Positions 52,197-63,683 are shown, numbered from the stretch's first letter. The stretch: DNA of 64,000 nucleotides from an uncultured Pseudomonadales bacterium (GCA_951813515.1 OX638346.1:1481617-1545616); one strand, 5' to 3'. Numbers and translations: made by a program. Notes: generated from the letters alone by a model not told the origin.

Positions 52197-54229
52197 CGAA
52201 GTCGTGCGCGCTTTCGTCGCGCCGGGACAAGGTCTACGCGACGCGTCTCGACCGAGACCTCCCGCAGCACGACTTGGAGTTCGTCGCCGAGGGTAAAGCG
52301 TTGGCCCGAGGACTCGCCCACCAGGGCCATCGACTCCGGGACGTAGTGATAGTAGTCGCGTCCGATATTGGAGACGTGCAGGAGCCCCTGGACGAAGACG
52401 TCGGCGAGCCGTAGGAACAGCCCGAATTCCGTCACGCCGACAACGACGCCGGAAAACTCCTCGCCTGTCCGGTCCTTGATGTAGTCGCACTGCAACCAGT
52501 CGGAGACGGCGCGGGCAACATCGTCGGCGCGACGTTCGGTCATGGAGATATGTGCTCCGGTCTGCGAGAGCCACTCTGCAGAGGGGGGCGCCTCGCCCGA
52601 CTTGATCATGCGATGCACCGTGAGATCGGCGTAGCGTCGAATCGGGGAAGTAAAGTGCGTGTACTGCGGCAGGGCGAGGCCGAAGTGCCCGACGTTGCGT
52701 GGGTCGTAGCGGGCCTGGTGCATCGACCGGAGCAGGAGCATTTCAAGCAGCCATGTGTTCCGGGGACTTTCCCTGAGCGCGCGGGACATGAGGTCGCGCA
52801 ATGCCCTAGGTGTCGTATCGCGAGCCGATAGCCGGATACCCGCGAATGCGAGGGCGGTGACAAGCTGGTCCAGCTTCTCTGCCTGTGGTGCCTCGTGGAC
52901 GCGATAGAGCGGCGCATCCAATCGCCTGGCTGCGCACACGTTCGCAGCGACCATTGCCTCTTCGATCATGCTGTGGGCATCGTTGCGCTGCGTCAGCGTG
53001 ACGGAGCTGACGCGGCCGTCTTGGAGGGAGAGGTGAGTCTCGCGGCTGTCGAAGTCGACCGAACCCCGTTCTGAGCGTTGTGCCCGCAGCGCCCGGTACA
53101 CCTCGAACAGCGCGGCGAGGCCGGGGGGCTCCGCTGCCGCTTCTTCGTACGTGAGCCTCGCGTGCGACCGAATGACGGCCTCGTAGAACTCGTTCGACGA
53201 CACCGTTCCCGCCGCCGATACCTGCATGTCGCAGACGAGCGCGAGACGCCTTTCGCCTGGAACCAGCGAGCAGATGCCGTTGGAAAGCGATTCCGGCAGC
53301 ATCGGGATGACGCGGTCCGGCAGGTAGACCGAGTTGCCGCGCCGACGCGCTTCGATGTCGAGCGGGGAGCCGGGTTTCACGTAGTGCGCGACATCGGCAA
53401 TGGCGACGACAAGTCGCCAGCCGCCCTGCGGCTTTGGCTCGGCATACACCGCATCGTCGAAGTCGCGCGCATCCGGACCGTCGATGGTGACGAGCGGCAG
53501 CGCGGTGAGATCCCGGCGTCCGACCGTGTCACCGGCCGTCACGCTGCGGGGCGCTTCGAGTGCATCGGGCCAGTCGACGGGCACGCGGTAGCTCGATAGC
53601 AAGGCGGTAGCCGCACGGTCGGCTTCGTTTCCTGCGCGCAGCACGGACAGGATGCGGCCGCTGTAACGGCCCTGGTCCTGCCACAGCAGCGACACCTCGA
53701 CGATATCGCCGTCGCGGGCGCGCCTGTCGTCGTCCTCAATCTCGATGCGTCCCCTGACCGTCGGGTCCAGGGACTCGACGAAGCGTCGCTGATACCCCTC
53801 CACGACGTATCCGATGAGAGGTTCGGCGGACGGCTCGACCACGCGCAAACCCCCGTCCCGTCGCGCGCGCCAGCCAGGTTGGCGGCGAGTCGGGAACTCG
53901 ATGCGGTCGCCGGGTCGGACATTCGATCCGCGCGGCAACTCGTTCCCGGAGCCTTCGACCACCAGCTTGCCGTGGGATTCCACGACCTTGACCACTTCCG
54001 GTGCGTTGTCCAGCGCATAGCCGCCGTCCGCCAACCGCGTGACCTCGCCCAGGTGTTCGAGTCCGCGCAGCAGGCGCCGTAACCGATGCGTCCCGGCACC
54101 CTTGCCAAGGCGAAAGTGCCGGACCAGGTCCTCCCATTGGGGAGCGTCCAGCGACTTCAGGGCGTCGCGGATATCGCTCGCCAAAAGTTGCGTCTCAGGC
54201 AGGTCCTTCCTACGTCTACGACGTCTCAA
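52193..54229 (-). CDS. rnr: Ribonuclease R
   Basis: Processive 3'-5' exoribonuclease for structured RNA. The order is an N-terminal helix-turn-helix domain, cold-shock domains, the RNB catalytic domain with DARDFDDAVYAE near residue 255 (the aspartate cluster), HYVKPGSPLD, FTSPIRRYADL near residue 540, and an S1 domain (FSGVVVGVTEFGLFLRL). A short basic tail completes it. I prefer the TTG at 54229 because AAGGAG lies 8 bases before it and because the plus-strand tRNA promoter begins immediately after it. An ATG at 54259 is the alternative. rlmB is coupled downstream. Confidence 0.92.
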   Translation of the reverse strand: MRRRRRRKDLPETQLLASDIRDALKSLDAPQWEDLVRHFRLGKGAGTHRLRRLLRGLEHLGEVTRLADGGYALDNAPEVVKVVESHGKLVVEGSGNELPRGSNVRPGDRIEFPTRRQPGWRARRDGGLRVVEPSAEPLIGYVVEGYQRRFVESLDPTVRGRIEIEDDDRRARDGDIVEVSLLWQDQGRYSGRILSVLRAGNEADRAATALLSSYRVPVDWPDALEAPRSVTAGDTVGRRDLTALPLVTIDGPDARDFDDAVYAEPKPQGGWRLVVAIADVAHYVKPGSPLDIEARRRGNSVYLPDRVIPMLPESLSNGICSLVPGERRLALVCDMQVSAAGTVSSNEFYEAVIRSHARLTYEEAAAEPPGLAALFEVYRALRAQRSERGSVDFDSRETHLSLQDGRVSSVTLTQRNDAHSMIEEAMVAANVCAARRLDAPLYRVHEAPQAEKLDQLVTALAFAGIRLSARDTTPRALRDLMSRALRESPRNTWLLEMLLLRSMHQARYDPRNVGHFGLALPQYTHFTSPIRRYADLTVHRMIKSGEAPPSAEWLSQTGAHISMTERRADDVARAVSDWLQCDYIKDRTGEEFSGVVVGVTEFGLFLRLADVFVQGLLHVSNIGRDYYHYVPESMALVGESSGQRFTLGDELQVVLREVSVETRRVDLVPARRKRARLR

Positions 54230-54230
54230 A

Positions 54231-54260
54231 TTGACAACTCCTTGAGACGATGGGTACATT
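54231..54260 (+). promoter_or_regulatory. Sigma-70-like promoter for tRNA-Leu
   Basis: A perfect -35 TTGACA (54231-54236) and a -10 TACATT (54255-54260) separated by 18 bases. It points toward the tRNA-Leu gene that starts 62 bases downstream. It is the best promoter match I noticed in the window. It abuts the TTG proposed as the divergent rnr start. Confidence 0.6.
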
Positions 54261-54321
54261 GCGCGCCCCGTTTCCGGTGCCGGACGCCCTCGACCCATGC
54301 AGGCGACCGGACCGCTTCTTC

Positions 54322-54408
54322 GCCGAGGTGGTGAAATTGGTAGACACGCTAGCTTCAGGTGCTAGTGGGGGTAACCCCGTGGAGGTTCAAGTCCTCTCCT
54401 CGGCACCA
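54322..54408 (+). tRNA. tRNA-Leu(CAG)
   Basis: An 87-base tRNA with acceptor stem GCCGAGG/CCTCGGC and encoded CCA (54406-54408). The anticodon stem-loop is CTAGC-TTCAGGT-GCTAG, giving anticodon CAG. The long variable arm (GGGGGTAACCCC region) is typical of class II tRNA-Leu, and the T-loop is TTCAAGT. It is the only plus-strand gene in the right-hand housekeeping block. Confidence 0.95.
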
Positions 54409-54502
54409 AACCCGTCCGACCGTCGTGCGGCGAATGACCCCGCGTCGCGGATGAACCATCGTTCAATCGCTGCGTTGTGCGGGCAGCCCGGAGCAGTCTT
54501 GA

Positions 54503-55486
54503 TCAGGGGATCGGCAGGTAGCCGCGGTCGACGCCCTTGGTAAGCACTGCCACCGCGTTGTGCGGGTGCAGGCTTTCGTGGTGTTCGACGCGCACCCAGT
54601 AGTCGACGAGCCGCGGTTCGCGCTCCAGCGCGGATTTCACCCGCCGCGCGGCGTCCTCGCAGAACATGAGGTTGGAGGCGTTCAGCCGTGCGAATTCCTG
54701 CTCATCCTCGCGTTTGACCGCAGTCTGCACAGGCGTCTGGACAGCATCCTCGACGGCATCGACCAACTCGGTGATGGGGAAGCTCTCCAGCCTGTGGTCG
54801 AACTTGACCAGTACCCGCGCGATGCTGCGCTGGGCGTGCGGCGTTGCGACGAAGCTCTCTTCTGAGCCTAACCACGCCTTAACCGCGGCGGCGTCCACTT
54901 CTCCGCTGGCGCCGAAGTCGTGCTCGAACTGTTGCTGAACGAGTTGCCGGGAGAGCGCCGCGGAACATGGACAGGTGCTGGAATAGTGCACTCCGACCGC
55001 GAGCTCCACGTGCGTTTCGCCATCGATGTGGGTGCCCTTGATGGACACCGGGTAGGCGTTCCAACCCGAGTTTTCCGTCACGAGGGCCTGCCGGCGCAGG
55101 TAGTAGTCGAAGTCGAACTGGACGAAGGCGCGGCCGGAAAGACCCCGATGGGATTCGAGCAGCGAAGCGAGCAGGAGTTTCAGTCCGGCGACACTCAAGG
55201 GTCGCGTTTGCGAATGTTCGTCGAGAATCAGGTACAGGCGGGACATGTGGATGCCCTTTGCCTGCGGGTCGGCCAGATCGACGTATATCTGCACCCGTGC
55301 CTGAACTTCCCGCACATTGCCGCCGTCGCGAATGCGCAGGGGTTGATGTACGTCGCCCATGCCGACCCAGTCGAGGGTTTCCTCGGGGTTGCGCAGCTCC
55401 CGGCTGGCAATGTCGGGCATGTCCGTGACCAGCACGAGCCCGGGTGTGTTCTTTGCCGCCTGGTCCATATCACTCATCGGTTGCAT
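54503..55486 (-). CDS. folE2: GTP cyclohydrolase FolE2 (type IB)
   Basis: First enzyme of folate synthesis, the FolE2 variant that does not need zinc. The protein is about 327 residues from the ATG at 55486; ATG codons at 55477 and 55468 are alternatives. Family motifs are DWVGMGDVHQP near residue 39, HYSSTCPCSAALSR near residue 169 with the catalytic Cys, and VEHHESLHPHNAVA near residue 300. It lies after the YcaR-like ORF and purA on the same strand. A zinc-independent copy often serves metal-limited conditions; no folE is seen in the window. Confidence 0.93.
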   Translation of the reverse strand: MQPMSDMDQAAKNTPGLVLVTDMPDIASRELRNPEETLDWVGMGDVHQPLRIRDGGNVREVQARVQIYVDLADPQAKGIHMSRLYLILDEHSQTRPLSVAGLKLLLASLLESHRGLSGRAFVQFDFDYYLRRQALVTENSGWNAYPVSIKGTHIDGETHVELAVGVHYSSTCPCSAALSRQLVQQQFEHDFGASGEVDAAAVKAWLGSEESFVATPHAQRSIARVLVKFDHRLESFPITELVDAVEDAVQTPVQTAVKREDEQEFARLNASNLMFCEDAARRVKSALEREPRLVDYWVRVEHHESLHPHNAVAVLTKGVDRGYLPIP

Positions 55487-55579
55487 CGCCCGGTTCAAGG
55501 CGATTTGCGTACGTTTTCCTGTCCATCGCCGATTGATCTTGACCGATTCTATGCGAAACCTGGTCAAACGTCTCCGCAC

Positions 55580-57084
<1,505 letters not shown>

Positions 57085-57125
57085 TCATGGACGCGCGGGC
57101 GGATGCGGTTCTACGGCGCCGGCTG

Positions 57126-58001
57126 CTAGCCGTCTCCGGTGTTCAGGTATTTGAAGAACTCGCTATTGGGATCCACGATCAGGAGGTCGCCCTTCTGGCT
57201 GAACACGGACACGTAGGCGTTGATGCTCCGGTAGAACTCGTAGAACTCCGGGTCGGCGCCGTAGGCCTCAGCATAGATGGCAGCCGCGCCGGCATCCCCG
57301 TCGCCGCGTATCTGCTCGGCTTCGCGGTATGCCTCGGCCTCGAGAACGACGACCTGGCGGTCCGCATCCGCGCGAATGCCGAGGTGGAGTTCGCGACCGG
57401 TCGCCCGGTACTGCTGCGCTTCGATCTCGCGTTCCGAGGTCATGCGATCATAGACGGCGGAAGACACTTCCGGCGGAAGGTCTATCTGCTTCACCCGGAC
57501 GTCTATGACGTCCACGCCGACATCGCGTCTCATTTCGTTGTTCAACTGCTGCGTCAAGTCCGCCATCAGTTGATCCCGCTCTCCCGAAATGACCTCATGC
57601 ATGTCCCGGCGACTGATCTGGTTGCGCAAGCCTTCGTTCACGCGCTGTTTCAACAGGAGTTCCGCCCTCGTCTGGTCGCCGCCCGATGTTGTCTCGTAGA
57701 AAGTCTGGACGTCGCTCACCCTCCACTTGACGAACGAGTCCACCATGAGAGGTTTCTTTTCCAGCGTGAAGTAACGTTCCGGCGGCGAATCCAGGGTCTG
57801 GATACGACCGTCAAACTTCTTGGCGTCGTCGGCGATGGGCAGCTTGAAATGCAGCCCCGGGTCCAGGTCGACCTGTGTTACCTCACCAAAGCGAAGCACG
57901 AGAGCGCGTTCGGTCTCGTGTACGGTGAAAATCGCGTCGGTGAGCAACACCACAATCACGACCACAAGGGCGCCTAGCAGCATATTGCGGATTGACATCA
58001 T
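57126..58001 (-). CDS. hflC: Protease modulator HflC
   Basis: Stomatin/prohibitin-family partner of HflK that forms a membrane complex controlling FtsH. The 291-residue protein has one N-terminal membrane helix (MLLGALVVVIVVLLTDAIF). A band-7 domain follows (FTVHETERALVLRFGEV, then DPGLHFKLP). A coiled C-terminal part contains YAEAYG and DPEFYEFYRSI. It lies 45 bases after hflK. Confidence 0.94.
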   Translation of the reverse strand: MMSIRNMLLGALVVVIVVLLTDAIFTVHETERALVLRFGEVTQVDLDPGLHFKLPIADDAKKFDGRIQTLDSPPERYFTLEKKPLMVDSFVKWRVSDVQTFYETTSGGDQTRAELLLKQRVNEGLRNQISRRDMHEVISGERDQLMADLTQQLNNEMRRDVGVDVIDVRVKQIDLPPEVSSAVYDRMTSEREIEAQQYRATGRELHLGIRADADRQVVVLEAEAYREAEQIRGDGDAGAAAIYAEAYGADPEFYEFYRSINAYVSVFSQKGDLLIVDPNSEFFKYLNTGDG

Positions 58002-58046
58002 CGGTCTGCCCTCTTGCCTGTCTTCACTTCGCCAATTCCTGACCCG

Positions 58047-59165
58047 TTACCGCGTGTCGCGTCGAGTCGCAGGTAGGCGTTCGCTTACGATTTGGTCGAT
58101 CAACTGCCGCAGTTCGGACTCTCCGACGCCACCGGTAGTGCCGCTGCTCTGCATGAGGCGATCAAGCGGCAGGTACAGGAGGTTGTTGCCGCCCTCGACA
58201 TCCACGACGATTTTTGAGCTCTGGCTCAAGACCGACTGTATGGCGTCGATGTACAGGCGGTCGCGCGTGACGTCCTCCGCCAGGTGATACTCCTTGAGCA
58301 GTTTCGTGAACCGATCTGCCTCTCCCCTGGCCCTTTCGAGCACCCGGTCGCGGTAGGCACTGGCCTCTTCGAGTTGCCTTTGCGCCGCGCCGCGTGCTTC
58401 CGGAACGACCTTTTCGAGGTAGGCATTGGCTTCGTTGACAAAGCGCGCCTCGTCCTCCTTGGCCTTCTGTACGTCGTCGAATGCATCCTGCACCTGGTCC
58501 GGCGGCCCGCTCTCGTCGATGTTCAACGTCGACACCAGGAGGCCGGTCCTGTAGAGGTTCAGGTAGCTCTGCAGGCGCTCTTGCACTTCGCTACCCAAGG
58601 CGGCACGTCCCTCGGTAATAACGTTGTCCATCGTTGAACTGCCGACGACATGCCGCAGCGCGCTCTCCATCGCGTGCTCCACACTCTTGTCCGGTTCATT
58701 CACCTGCACAAGATAGGAAACGGGATCGTTGATGACGTACTGGGCCGTCATGCTGATATCGACGATGTTCTCGTCTTCGGTGAGCATGAGCGCGTTGTGG
58801 GACTTCTCGTTGAGGCGCGTAGTGACTACTGTTTCCACGCGGTCGATGATCGGAGGGTTCCAGTGCAGGCCCGGGAGCTTGACCTCGTCCTGGGCCTTGC
58901 CGAAGCGGAACACCACACCGCGCTCCTGGGCGTCAAGCGTGTATATGCCCCACACGCCGTAGCCGACAATAAGCGCTGCGAGCACCCCGGCGTAGACCTT
59001 CAGGTTTATGCCGCCACCGCTACCTCCCCCGCGGCGCCCGAATATGCCGGAAAGTTGGGATTGCAGCTTGCGAAGCGACTCGTCGAGATCCGGGGGACCT
59101 TGATCGCCGCCTCGGCCGCCCCACGGGTCTCTTGGCCCGCTGCCGCCTGGATCATTCCACGCCAT
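58047..59165 (-). CDS. hflK: FtsH protease modulator HflK
   Basis: Stomatin-family membrane protein that works with HflC to regulate FtsH. The 372-residue protein begins with a glycine/proline-rich cytoplasmic segment (GGSGPRDPWGGRGGDQGPPD) and has one membrane helix at about residues 54-72. The band-7 domain includes GVVFRFGKAQDEVKLPGLHW near residue 83. A long helical part with VVPEARGAAQRQLEEASAYR near residue 250 follows. The order is hflX-hflK-hflC. Confidence 0.95.
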   Translation of the reverse strand: MAWNDPGGSGPRDPWGGRGGDQGPPDLDESLRKLQSQLSGIFGRRGGGSGGGINLKVYAGVLAALIVGYGVWGIYTLDAQERGVVFRFGKAQDEVKLPGLHWNPPIIDRVETVVTTRLNEKSHNALMLTEDENIVDISMTAQYVINDPVSYLVQVNEPDKSVEHAMESALRHVVGSSTMDNVITEGRAALGSEVQERLQSYLNLYRTGLLVSTLNIDESGPPDQVQDAFDDVQKAKEDEARFVNEANAYLEKVVPEARGAAQRQLEEASAYRDRVLERARGEADRFTKLLKEYHLAEDVTRDRLYIDAIQSVLSQSSKIVVDVEGGNNLLYLPLDRLMQSSGTTGGVGESELRQLIDQIVSERLPATRRDTR

Positions 59166-59329
59166 GGGTAATGGGAGCCCCGTCGCTCAGTTATTGGGTA
59201 TCGATGCGATTCTATGGGTGACCATCGTTCCCTGCAACATGGTCCCCGGCCTCCGATGCGGCGAACTGCAGGGCTTTTTCTCCCTGTTGGGACACGATTT
59301 GCGAACGTCGGGACCAGGCATCATCGGGG

Positions 59330-60640
59330 CTATTTCCCCGTTGCGGTCGTGGCAGCCGCTCGGCGCGGGACTGCGTGGTTGCCCAGAAGCCTGGCGGCCT
59401 CGGCGTGGTCGAGTCGGACCTGCAACGCGAATGTGCCGTCTTCCTGGACGCTCTCCGCCAGCACCGCCCCAACGGCGTAGAGGCGTGCCCGGAGTTTGCC
59501 CGACCCGGAGCCCAGACGGATCGTTATCGGTCGGGGGCCGACGCCGAGGGCGCGTCCGAGCGCCCGTTTCAATGTCGGCAGACCGGTCTTGTCCCGGGCG
59601 CTCACGACGACTCGCGCCAGTTCGTTCTCACACTGGTCTTCGAGAACGGGTGAACCCTGCTCATCGAGGAGGTCAGCCTTGTTGAGAACCTTGATCGTCG
59701 GAACATCGGCGGCGCCGATTTCCTCCAGCACGGCATCCACTTGGCAGACGAGGTCTGCCGCGTCAGGCGCGGCGGCGTCGACGACGTGAAGCAGCAGGTC
59801 CGCTTCCGAAACTTGCTCCAGTGTGGCTTTGAAAGACTCAACGAGACTGTGCGGAAGATCGCGAATGAAGCCCACCGTGTCCGCCATCACCACCTTGCCG
59901 ACGCCGTCTATATCGGTGCGGCGCATGAGCGGGTCGAGGGTGACGAATAGCTGGTCGGCAACGGTCGTGCCGGCGTCTGTCAGGGCGTTGAACAGGGTCG
60001 ACTTGCCAGCATTCGTGTAGCCCACGAGCGCAACGGTCGGGATCCCGGTTCTTGCCCGGCGTCGCCGGCTTCGCTGGCGCTGCCGGTGGACGCCTTCCAG
60101 CCGCGCCCGGACACGCCGGATCCGGTCTCGGAGAATGCGTGCGTCCAGTTCGATCTGTTTCTCACCGGCGCCGCGCATGGCGAGTCCGCCGCGCTGCCGG
60201 TCGAGGTGGGACCAACCCCGCGCCATGCGCGTCTGCATGTGGCTGAGTTGCGCGAGTTCGACCTGCAACTGGCCCTCGCGGGTCTGGGCGCGGGCCGCGA
60301 ATATCTGCAGGATGAGTTCCGTGCGGGTGATCACGCGGCGGTCCAGCCGCTGTTCGAGGTTGCGTTGCTGGGCGGGAGTGAGCTCCTGGTTGACGATCAG
60401 CAGGTCCGCAGCCTCGGCATGCATTGCCGCTGCCACCTCGTCCACCTTGCCGCTACCCATGAACCACTTCGGGTGCGGACGAGGGCGCCGAGCCTGGATG
60501 AGCGCGACGGGCTCGACCTCGCTGGATCGCACCAGCTCCGCCAGTTCCTCGGCGGCGAGCCGGGGGTTGGTCTCGGAGGAGTCGAGACGCACGTTGAGCA
60601 GGACGGCGCGGGACCCCGCCTGCGGACGGTCAAACAGCAT
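59330..60640 (-). CDS. hflX: Ribosome-associated GTPase HflX
   Basis: GTPase that binds and splits stalled ribosomes, 436 residues. The HflX N-terminal domain has HPKWFMGSGKVDEV near residue 56 and RTELILQIFAARAQTREGQL near residue 105. The conserved RGGLAMRGAGEKQIELD follows near residue 148. The G domain has GYTNAGKSTLFNAL (G1) near residue 207, DTVGFIRDLPH (G3) and NKADLLD (G4). It follows hfq by 26 bases. Confidence 0.96.
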   Translation of the reverse strand: MLFDRPQAGSRAVLLNVRLDSSETNPRLAAEELAELVRSSEVEPVALIQARRPRPHPKWFMGSGKVDEVAAAMHAEAADLLIVNQELTPAQQRNLEQRLDRRVITRTELILQIFAARAQTREGQLQVELAQLSHMQTRMARGWSHLDRQRGGLAMRGAGEKQIELDARILRDRIRRVRARLEGVHRQRQRSRRRRARTGIPTVALVGYTNAGKSTLFNALTDAGTTVADQLFVTLDPLMRRTDIDGVGKVVMADTVGFIRDLPHSLVESFKATLEQVSEADLLLHVVDAAAPDAADLVCQVDAVLEEIGAADVPTIKVLNKADLLDEQGSPVLEDQCENELARVVVSARDKTGLPTLKRALGRALGVGPRPITIRLGSGSGKLRARLYAVGAVLAESVQEDGTFALQVRLDHAEAARLLGNHAVPRRAAATTATGK

Positions 60641-60666
60641 TTCGGTTGGTGCGAGGACGGCTGGTC

Positions 60667-60930
60667 TCAGGCGTGTTCGCTGACTTCGCCCGTGGTCTCG
60701 TCGCGCATCCCCGGCGGTCTGAGACGGACGTTCCGGGTAGGAACCACGGTGGAGATCGCGTGCTTGTACACCATCTGGCTGACGGCGTTGCGCAGGACGA
60801 TGACGAACTGATCGAAAGACTCGATCTGACCTTGGAGCTTGATGCCGTTGACGAGATATATGGAGACAGGAATCCGCTCCTTGCGCAGCGTGTTGAGGTA
60901 AGAGTCCTGAAGGGGGTTCCCTTTCGACAT
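60667..60930 (-). CDS. hfq: RNA chaperone Hfq
   Basis: Hexameric Sm-like protein for small-RNA regulation, 87 residues. The Sm1 motif is [20 protein letters not shown] and the Sm2 motif is [10 protein letters not shown]. The proximal face residues [15 protein letters not shown] are intact. The C-terminal tail is short (about 20 residues), shorter than in E. coli. It sits between miaA and hflX. Confidence 0.97.
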   Translation of the reverse strand: MSKGNPLQDSYLNTLRKERIPVSIYLVNGIKLQGQIESFDQFVIVLRNAVSQMVYKHAISTVVPTRNVRLRPPGMRDETTGEVSEHA

Positions 60931-60968
60931 GGTCCTGTCCTCGATCCGGGACGCGCGCTCAAGCGGGT

Positions 60969-61919
60969 CTATAACCGATCAATTGTGCTGGCTTGGTCCA
61001 AAAATTGCAAGATTCGGCGGGCGGATTCGGTGGGCGGACCTTCGATGGACCTGAGGTCCCGCCAGCTTCGAAGCCATGTGGCCTGCCGCCGTGCCAGCTG
61101 CCGCGTTGCAGAAACGGCCTGCCTGCGCATTTCGTTCGAATCCAGGTCCCCGTCAAGGTGGCGCCACACCTGCCGGTATCCCACCGCGCGCATGGAGGGT
61201 TTGGACAGGTCGAGGCCGGGCATGGCGCGCAGGCGCGCGACCTCATCGACGAGACCGCGTTCGAGCATGGCGTCGAAGCGGTCGGCGATTCGGGTCGCGA
61301 GGTGTTCGTTCGAACTTAGCGCGATTTCGACCAGCCCGCAGTCGAGGCGCTGCCGCGCGCTGCGGGCGGTAGAGGTGGACCACCACTGCGAGATCGGCAT
61401 GCCCGACAGGTGGAACACTTCGAGGGCGCGCTGAATGCGTTGCGGATCGTTGGGATGGATGCGTGTCGCGGCAGCGGGATCTATGCGCGCGAGTTCGTCG
61501 TGCAGGGTCTTCCAGCCCGTTCGCGCCGCGCGCGCCCCGATGGCGGACCGCGTCGCCGGATCGGCGCTTGGCAACGTCGACAGACCATCCCGAAACGCTT
61601 TGAAGTAGAGCATCGAGCCGCCGACCAGAACGGGTGTTCTGCCGCGATTCAGGGCGCTCGCGACCGCCGCATCGGCCCCGGTGAGGAAGTCTGCGGCGGA
61701 AAACGGCTCGGTGGGTTCGCGCACGTTGATCAGTGCATGGGGATACCGAGCCAGCACTTCGACGCCGGGTTTTGCCGTGCCGATGTCCATGTGCCGGTAG
61801 ACCATCGCCGAGTCGACGCTGATCAGGTCGACGTCGGTGAGGTCGGCGAGCGCGAGGGCGGCGTCGGTCTTGCCGACGGCAGTGGGCCCCATGATGCACA
61901 CGGCAACGCGCTGCTTCAT
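60969..61919 (-). CDS. miaA: tRNA dimethylallyltransferase MiaA
   Basis: Adds the dimethylallyl group to A37 of UNN-decoding tRNAs, 316 residues. The P-loop is [16 protein letters not shown] at residues 9-24. [20 protein letters not shown] near residue 33 contains the catalytic Asp and a conserved motif that usually reads SQ-x-Y, here [22 protein letters not shown] near residue 155 is the tRNA-binding region. mutL precedes and hfq follows. Confidence 0.95.
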   Translation of the reverse strand: MKQRVAVCIMGPTAVGKTDAALALADLTDVDLISVDSAMVYRHMDIGTAKPGVEVLARYPHALINVREPTEPFSAADFLTGADAAVASALNRGRTPVLVGGSMLYFKAFRDGLSTLPSADPATRSAIGARAARTGWKTLHDELARIDPAAATRIHPNDPQRIQRALEVFHLSGMPISQWWSTSTARSARQRLDCGLVEIALSSNEHLATRIADRFDAMLERGLVDEVARLRAMPGLDLSKPSMRAVGYRQVWRHLDGDLDSNEMRRQAVSATRQLARRQATWLRSWRDLRSIEGPPTESARRILQFLDQASTIDRL

Positions 61920-61952
61920 GTAGCCGGCTTGGGCGGGGGCAAGGGGCGGGCG

Positions 61953-63668
61953 CTAGCGACCGCGGAGGAACAGATGGTCGAGTTGGCGCATGCTCTGCAC
62001 GAAGTACGTGGGACGCCCGTGGTTGCATTGCCCGGCGTTGGGCGTCGTCTCCATCTCCCTCAGGATGGCGTTCATTTCCGGCACCGAGAGGCGGCGATTG
62101 GCTCGTGCCGATCCGTGGCACGCCATGCTTGCGAGCAGTTCCTCCGCGCGCGTCTGAATCGCGTCGCTGGTGCCGAACTCGGCGACTTCGTCCAGCAGGT
62201 CGCGAACGAGTGCCGCGACGTCGACGTCTGCCAGCAGGGACGGTACCTCTCGGATAACACAGCTGCGGGGTCCGGTCCGATCGATGTGCATTCCCAGGTC
62301 TCGGAGTTTCCCTCCATGCGTCTCAACGATATCGGCCTCGCGGGGCGTGATGTCGAGACCTAGGGGGACGAGGAGTCGCTGTGCCGTCAGCTTGCCGCCC
62401 CCATAATCGGTCTTGAGCTTCTCGTAGGTGATGCGCTCGTGGGCGGCATGCATGTCGACCACGACCAGGCCCTCTTCGTTCTGGCTCAGGATATAAACCC
62501 CGTGAAGCTGGGCCAGAGCGTAGCCGAGGGGCGGAACGTCGCTGCCCTCCTCCGCCGGCGCGTCGAGCACGGTTGCTGCCGGCGCGTCGGCAATCAAAGA
62601 GGAGAGGCTCATGGAGGTCTGCGGGTAAGACGCATGTCCGTGAGCGTTTCCGCTGGGCGGAAGCCGTCCGGTCGTCGCATCGCCGGTGTCGGGCCGCACA
62701 TCTGTAAGCAACCGATGCAGGGATGCGAAGACGAAATCATGCACGCGTCGGGAGTCGCGAAAACGAACTTCGCGCTTGGTGGGATGCACGTTGACGTCGA
62801 CGCTCCCGGGGTCGAGTTCGAGGAACAGCACGAAAACCGGATGTCGTCCGTGGAACATCACGTCCCGGTATGCCTGTCGCACCGCATGTCCCGCCAGCCG
62901 GTCCTGAACGGCGCGGCCGTTGACGAAAAAGAACTGGGCGTTTGCCTGGGCGCGGGTGTGGGTGGGTAGGCCAATCCAGCCGCTCAGACGCAGGTCACCG
63001 TTAACGGTGTCGATGGCAATGGACTGGGAAAGAAAGTCCTTGCCCATGATCGCATCGAGTTCCCGTCCGGCAGGCAACCTTTCCATGGTGCGCTGTCCGT
63101 GCCTGAGTTCGAAGGCGACATCGGCGTGTGCGAGAGCCAGTCGTCGCACCACGTCGCTCACGTGGCCGGTTTCGGTACGCTCGGTCTTGAGGAACTTTCG
63201 CCGGGCCGGTGTGTTGTAGAACAGGTCGGCGACCTCGACCGTGGTGCCGGACGGATGGGCGGCGGGTCCGAAAGCCTGCTCCGTACCGCCCGCCACGGCG
63301 AGGGTCATGGCGCCGTCCGTTCCGGTCGCTGACGTGATGGAGAGTCTGGATACCGAGGCGGCGCTCGCGAGGGCCTCGCCGCGAAAGCCGAGGGTCTGGA
63401 CGCCATCGAGATCATCCGGCTCCCTGATCTTGCTCGTAGCGAATCGGCTGACGGCGAGCTTGAGGTCATCCGGCGCGATTCCGCAGCCGTCGTCCTGCAC
63501 GACAATGCGCTTGATGCCGCCGTTCTCGATGGTTGTCCTAATCGAACGCGCCCCCGCGTCGAGGCTGTTTTCGATCAACTCCTTGACGATGGACGCGGGC
63601 CGTTCGACAACTTCGCCGGCGGCGATCTGGTTGGCGACGAACTCGGACAGCCGGTGGATGCGGGGCAT
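61953..63668 (-). CDS. mutL: DNA mismatch repair protein MutL (endonuclease type)
   Basis: Mismatch-repair matchmaker of 571 residues. The GHKL ATPase domain has IVKELIENSLDAGA near residue 28, DDGCGI near residue 58 and GFRGEALASAASVS near residue 94. The C-terminal dimerisation domain contains DMHAAHERITYE, which fits the endonuclease motif DQHAxxExxxxE (Met for Gln). It also has CNHGRPT near the end, matching the C-P-H-G-R-P metal site in all but the Pro. This suggests a nicking MutL that does not need MutH. Confidence 0.95.
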   Translation of the reverse strand: MPRIHRLSEFVANQIAAGEVVERPASIVKELIENSLDAGARSIRTTIENGGIKRIVVQDDGCGIAPDDLKLAVSRFATSKIREPDDLDGVQTLGFRGEALASAASVSRLSITSATGTDGAMTLAVAGGTEQAFGPAAHPSGTTVEVADLFYNTPARRKFLKTERTETGHVSDVVRRLALAHADVAFELRHGQRTMERLPAGRELDAIMGKDFLSQSIAIDTVNGDLRLSGWIGLPTHTRAQANAQFFFVNGRAVQDRLAGHAVRQAYRDVMFHGRHPVFVLFLELDPGSVDVNVHPTKREVRFRDSRRVHDFVFASLHRLLTDVRPDTGDATTGRLPPSGNAHGHASYPQTSMSLSSLIADAPAATVLDAPAEEGSDVPPLGYALAQLHGVYILSQNEEGLVVVDMHAAHERITYEKLKTDYGGGKLTAQRLLVPLGLDITPREADIVETHGGKLRDLGMHIDRTGPRSCVIREVPSLLADVDVAALVRDLLDEVAEFGTSDAIQTRAEELLASMACHGSARANRRLSVPEMNAILREMETTPNAGQCNHGRPTYFVQSMRQLDHLFLRGR

Positions 63669-63683
63669 TGGTGTCGTGACGCT

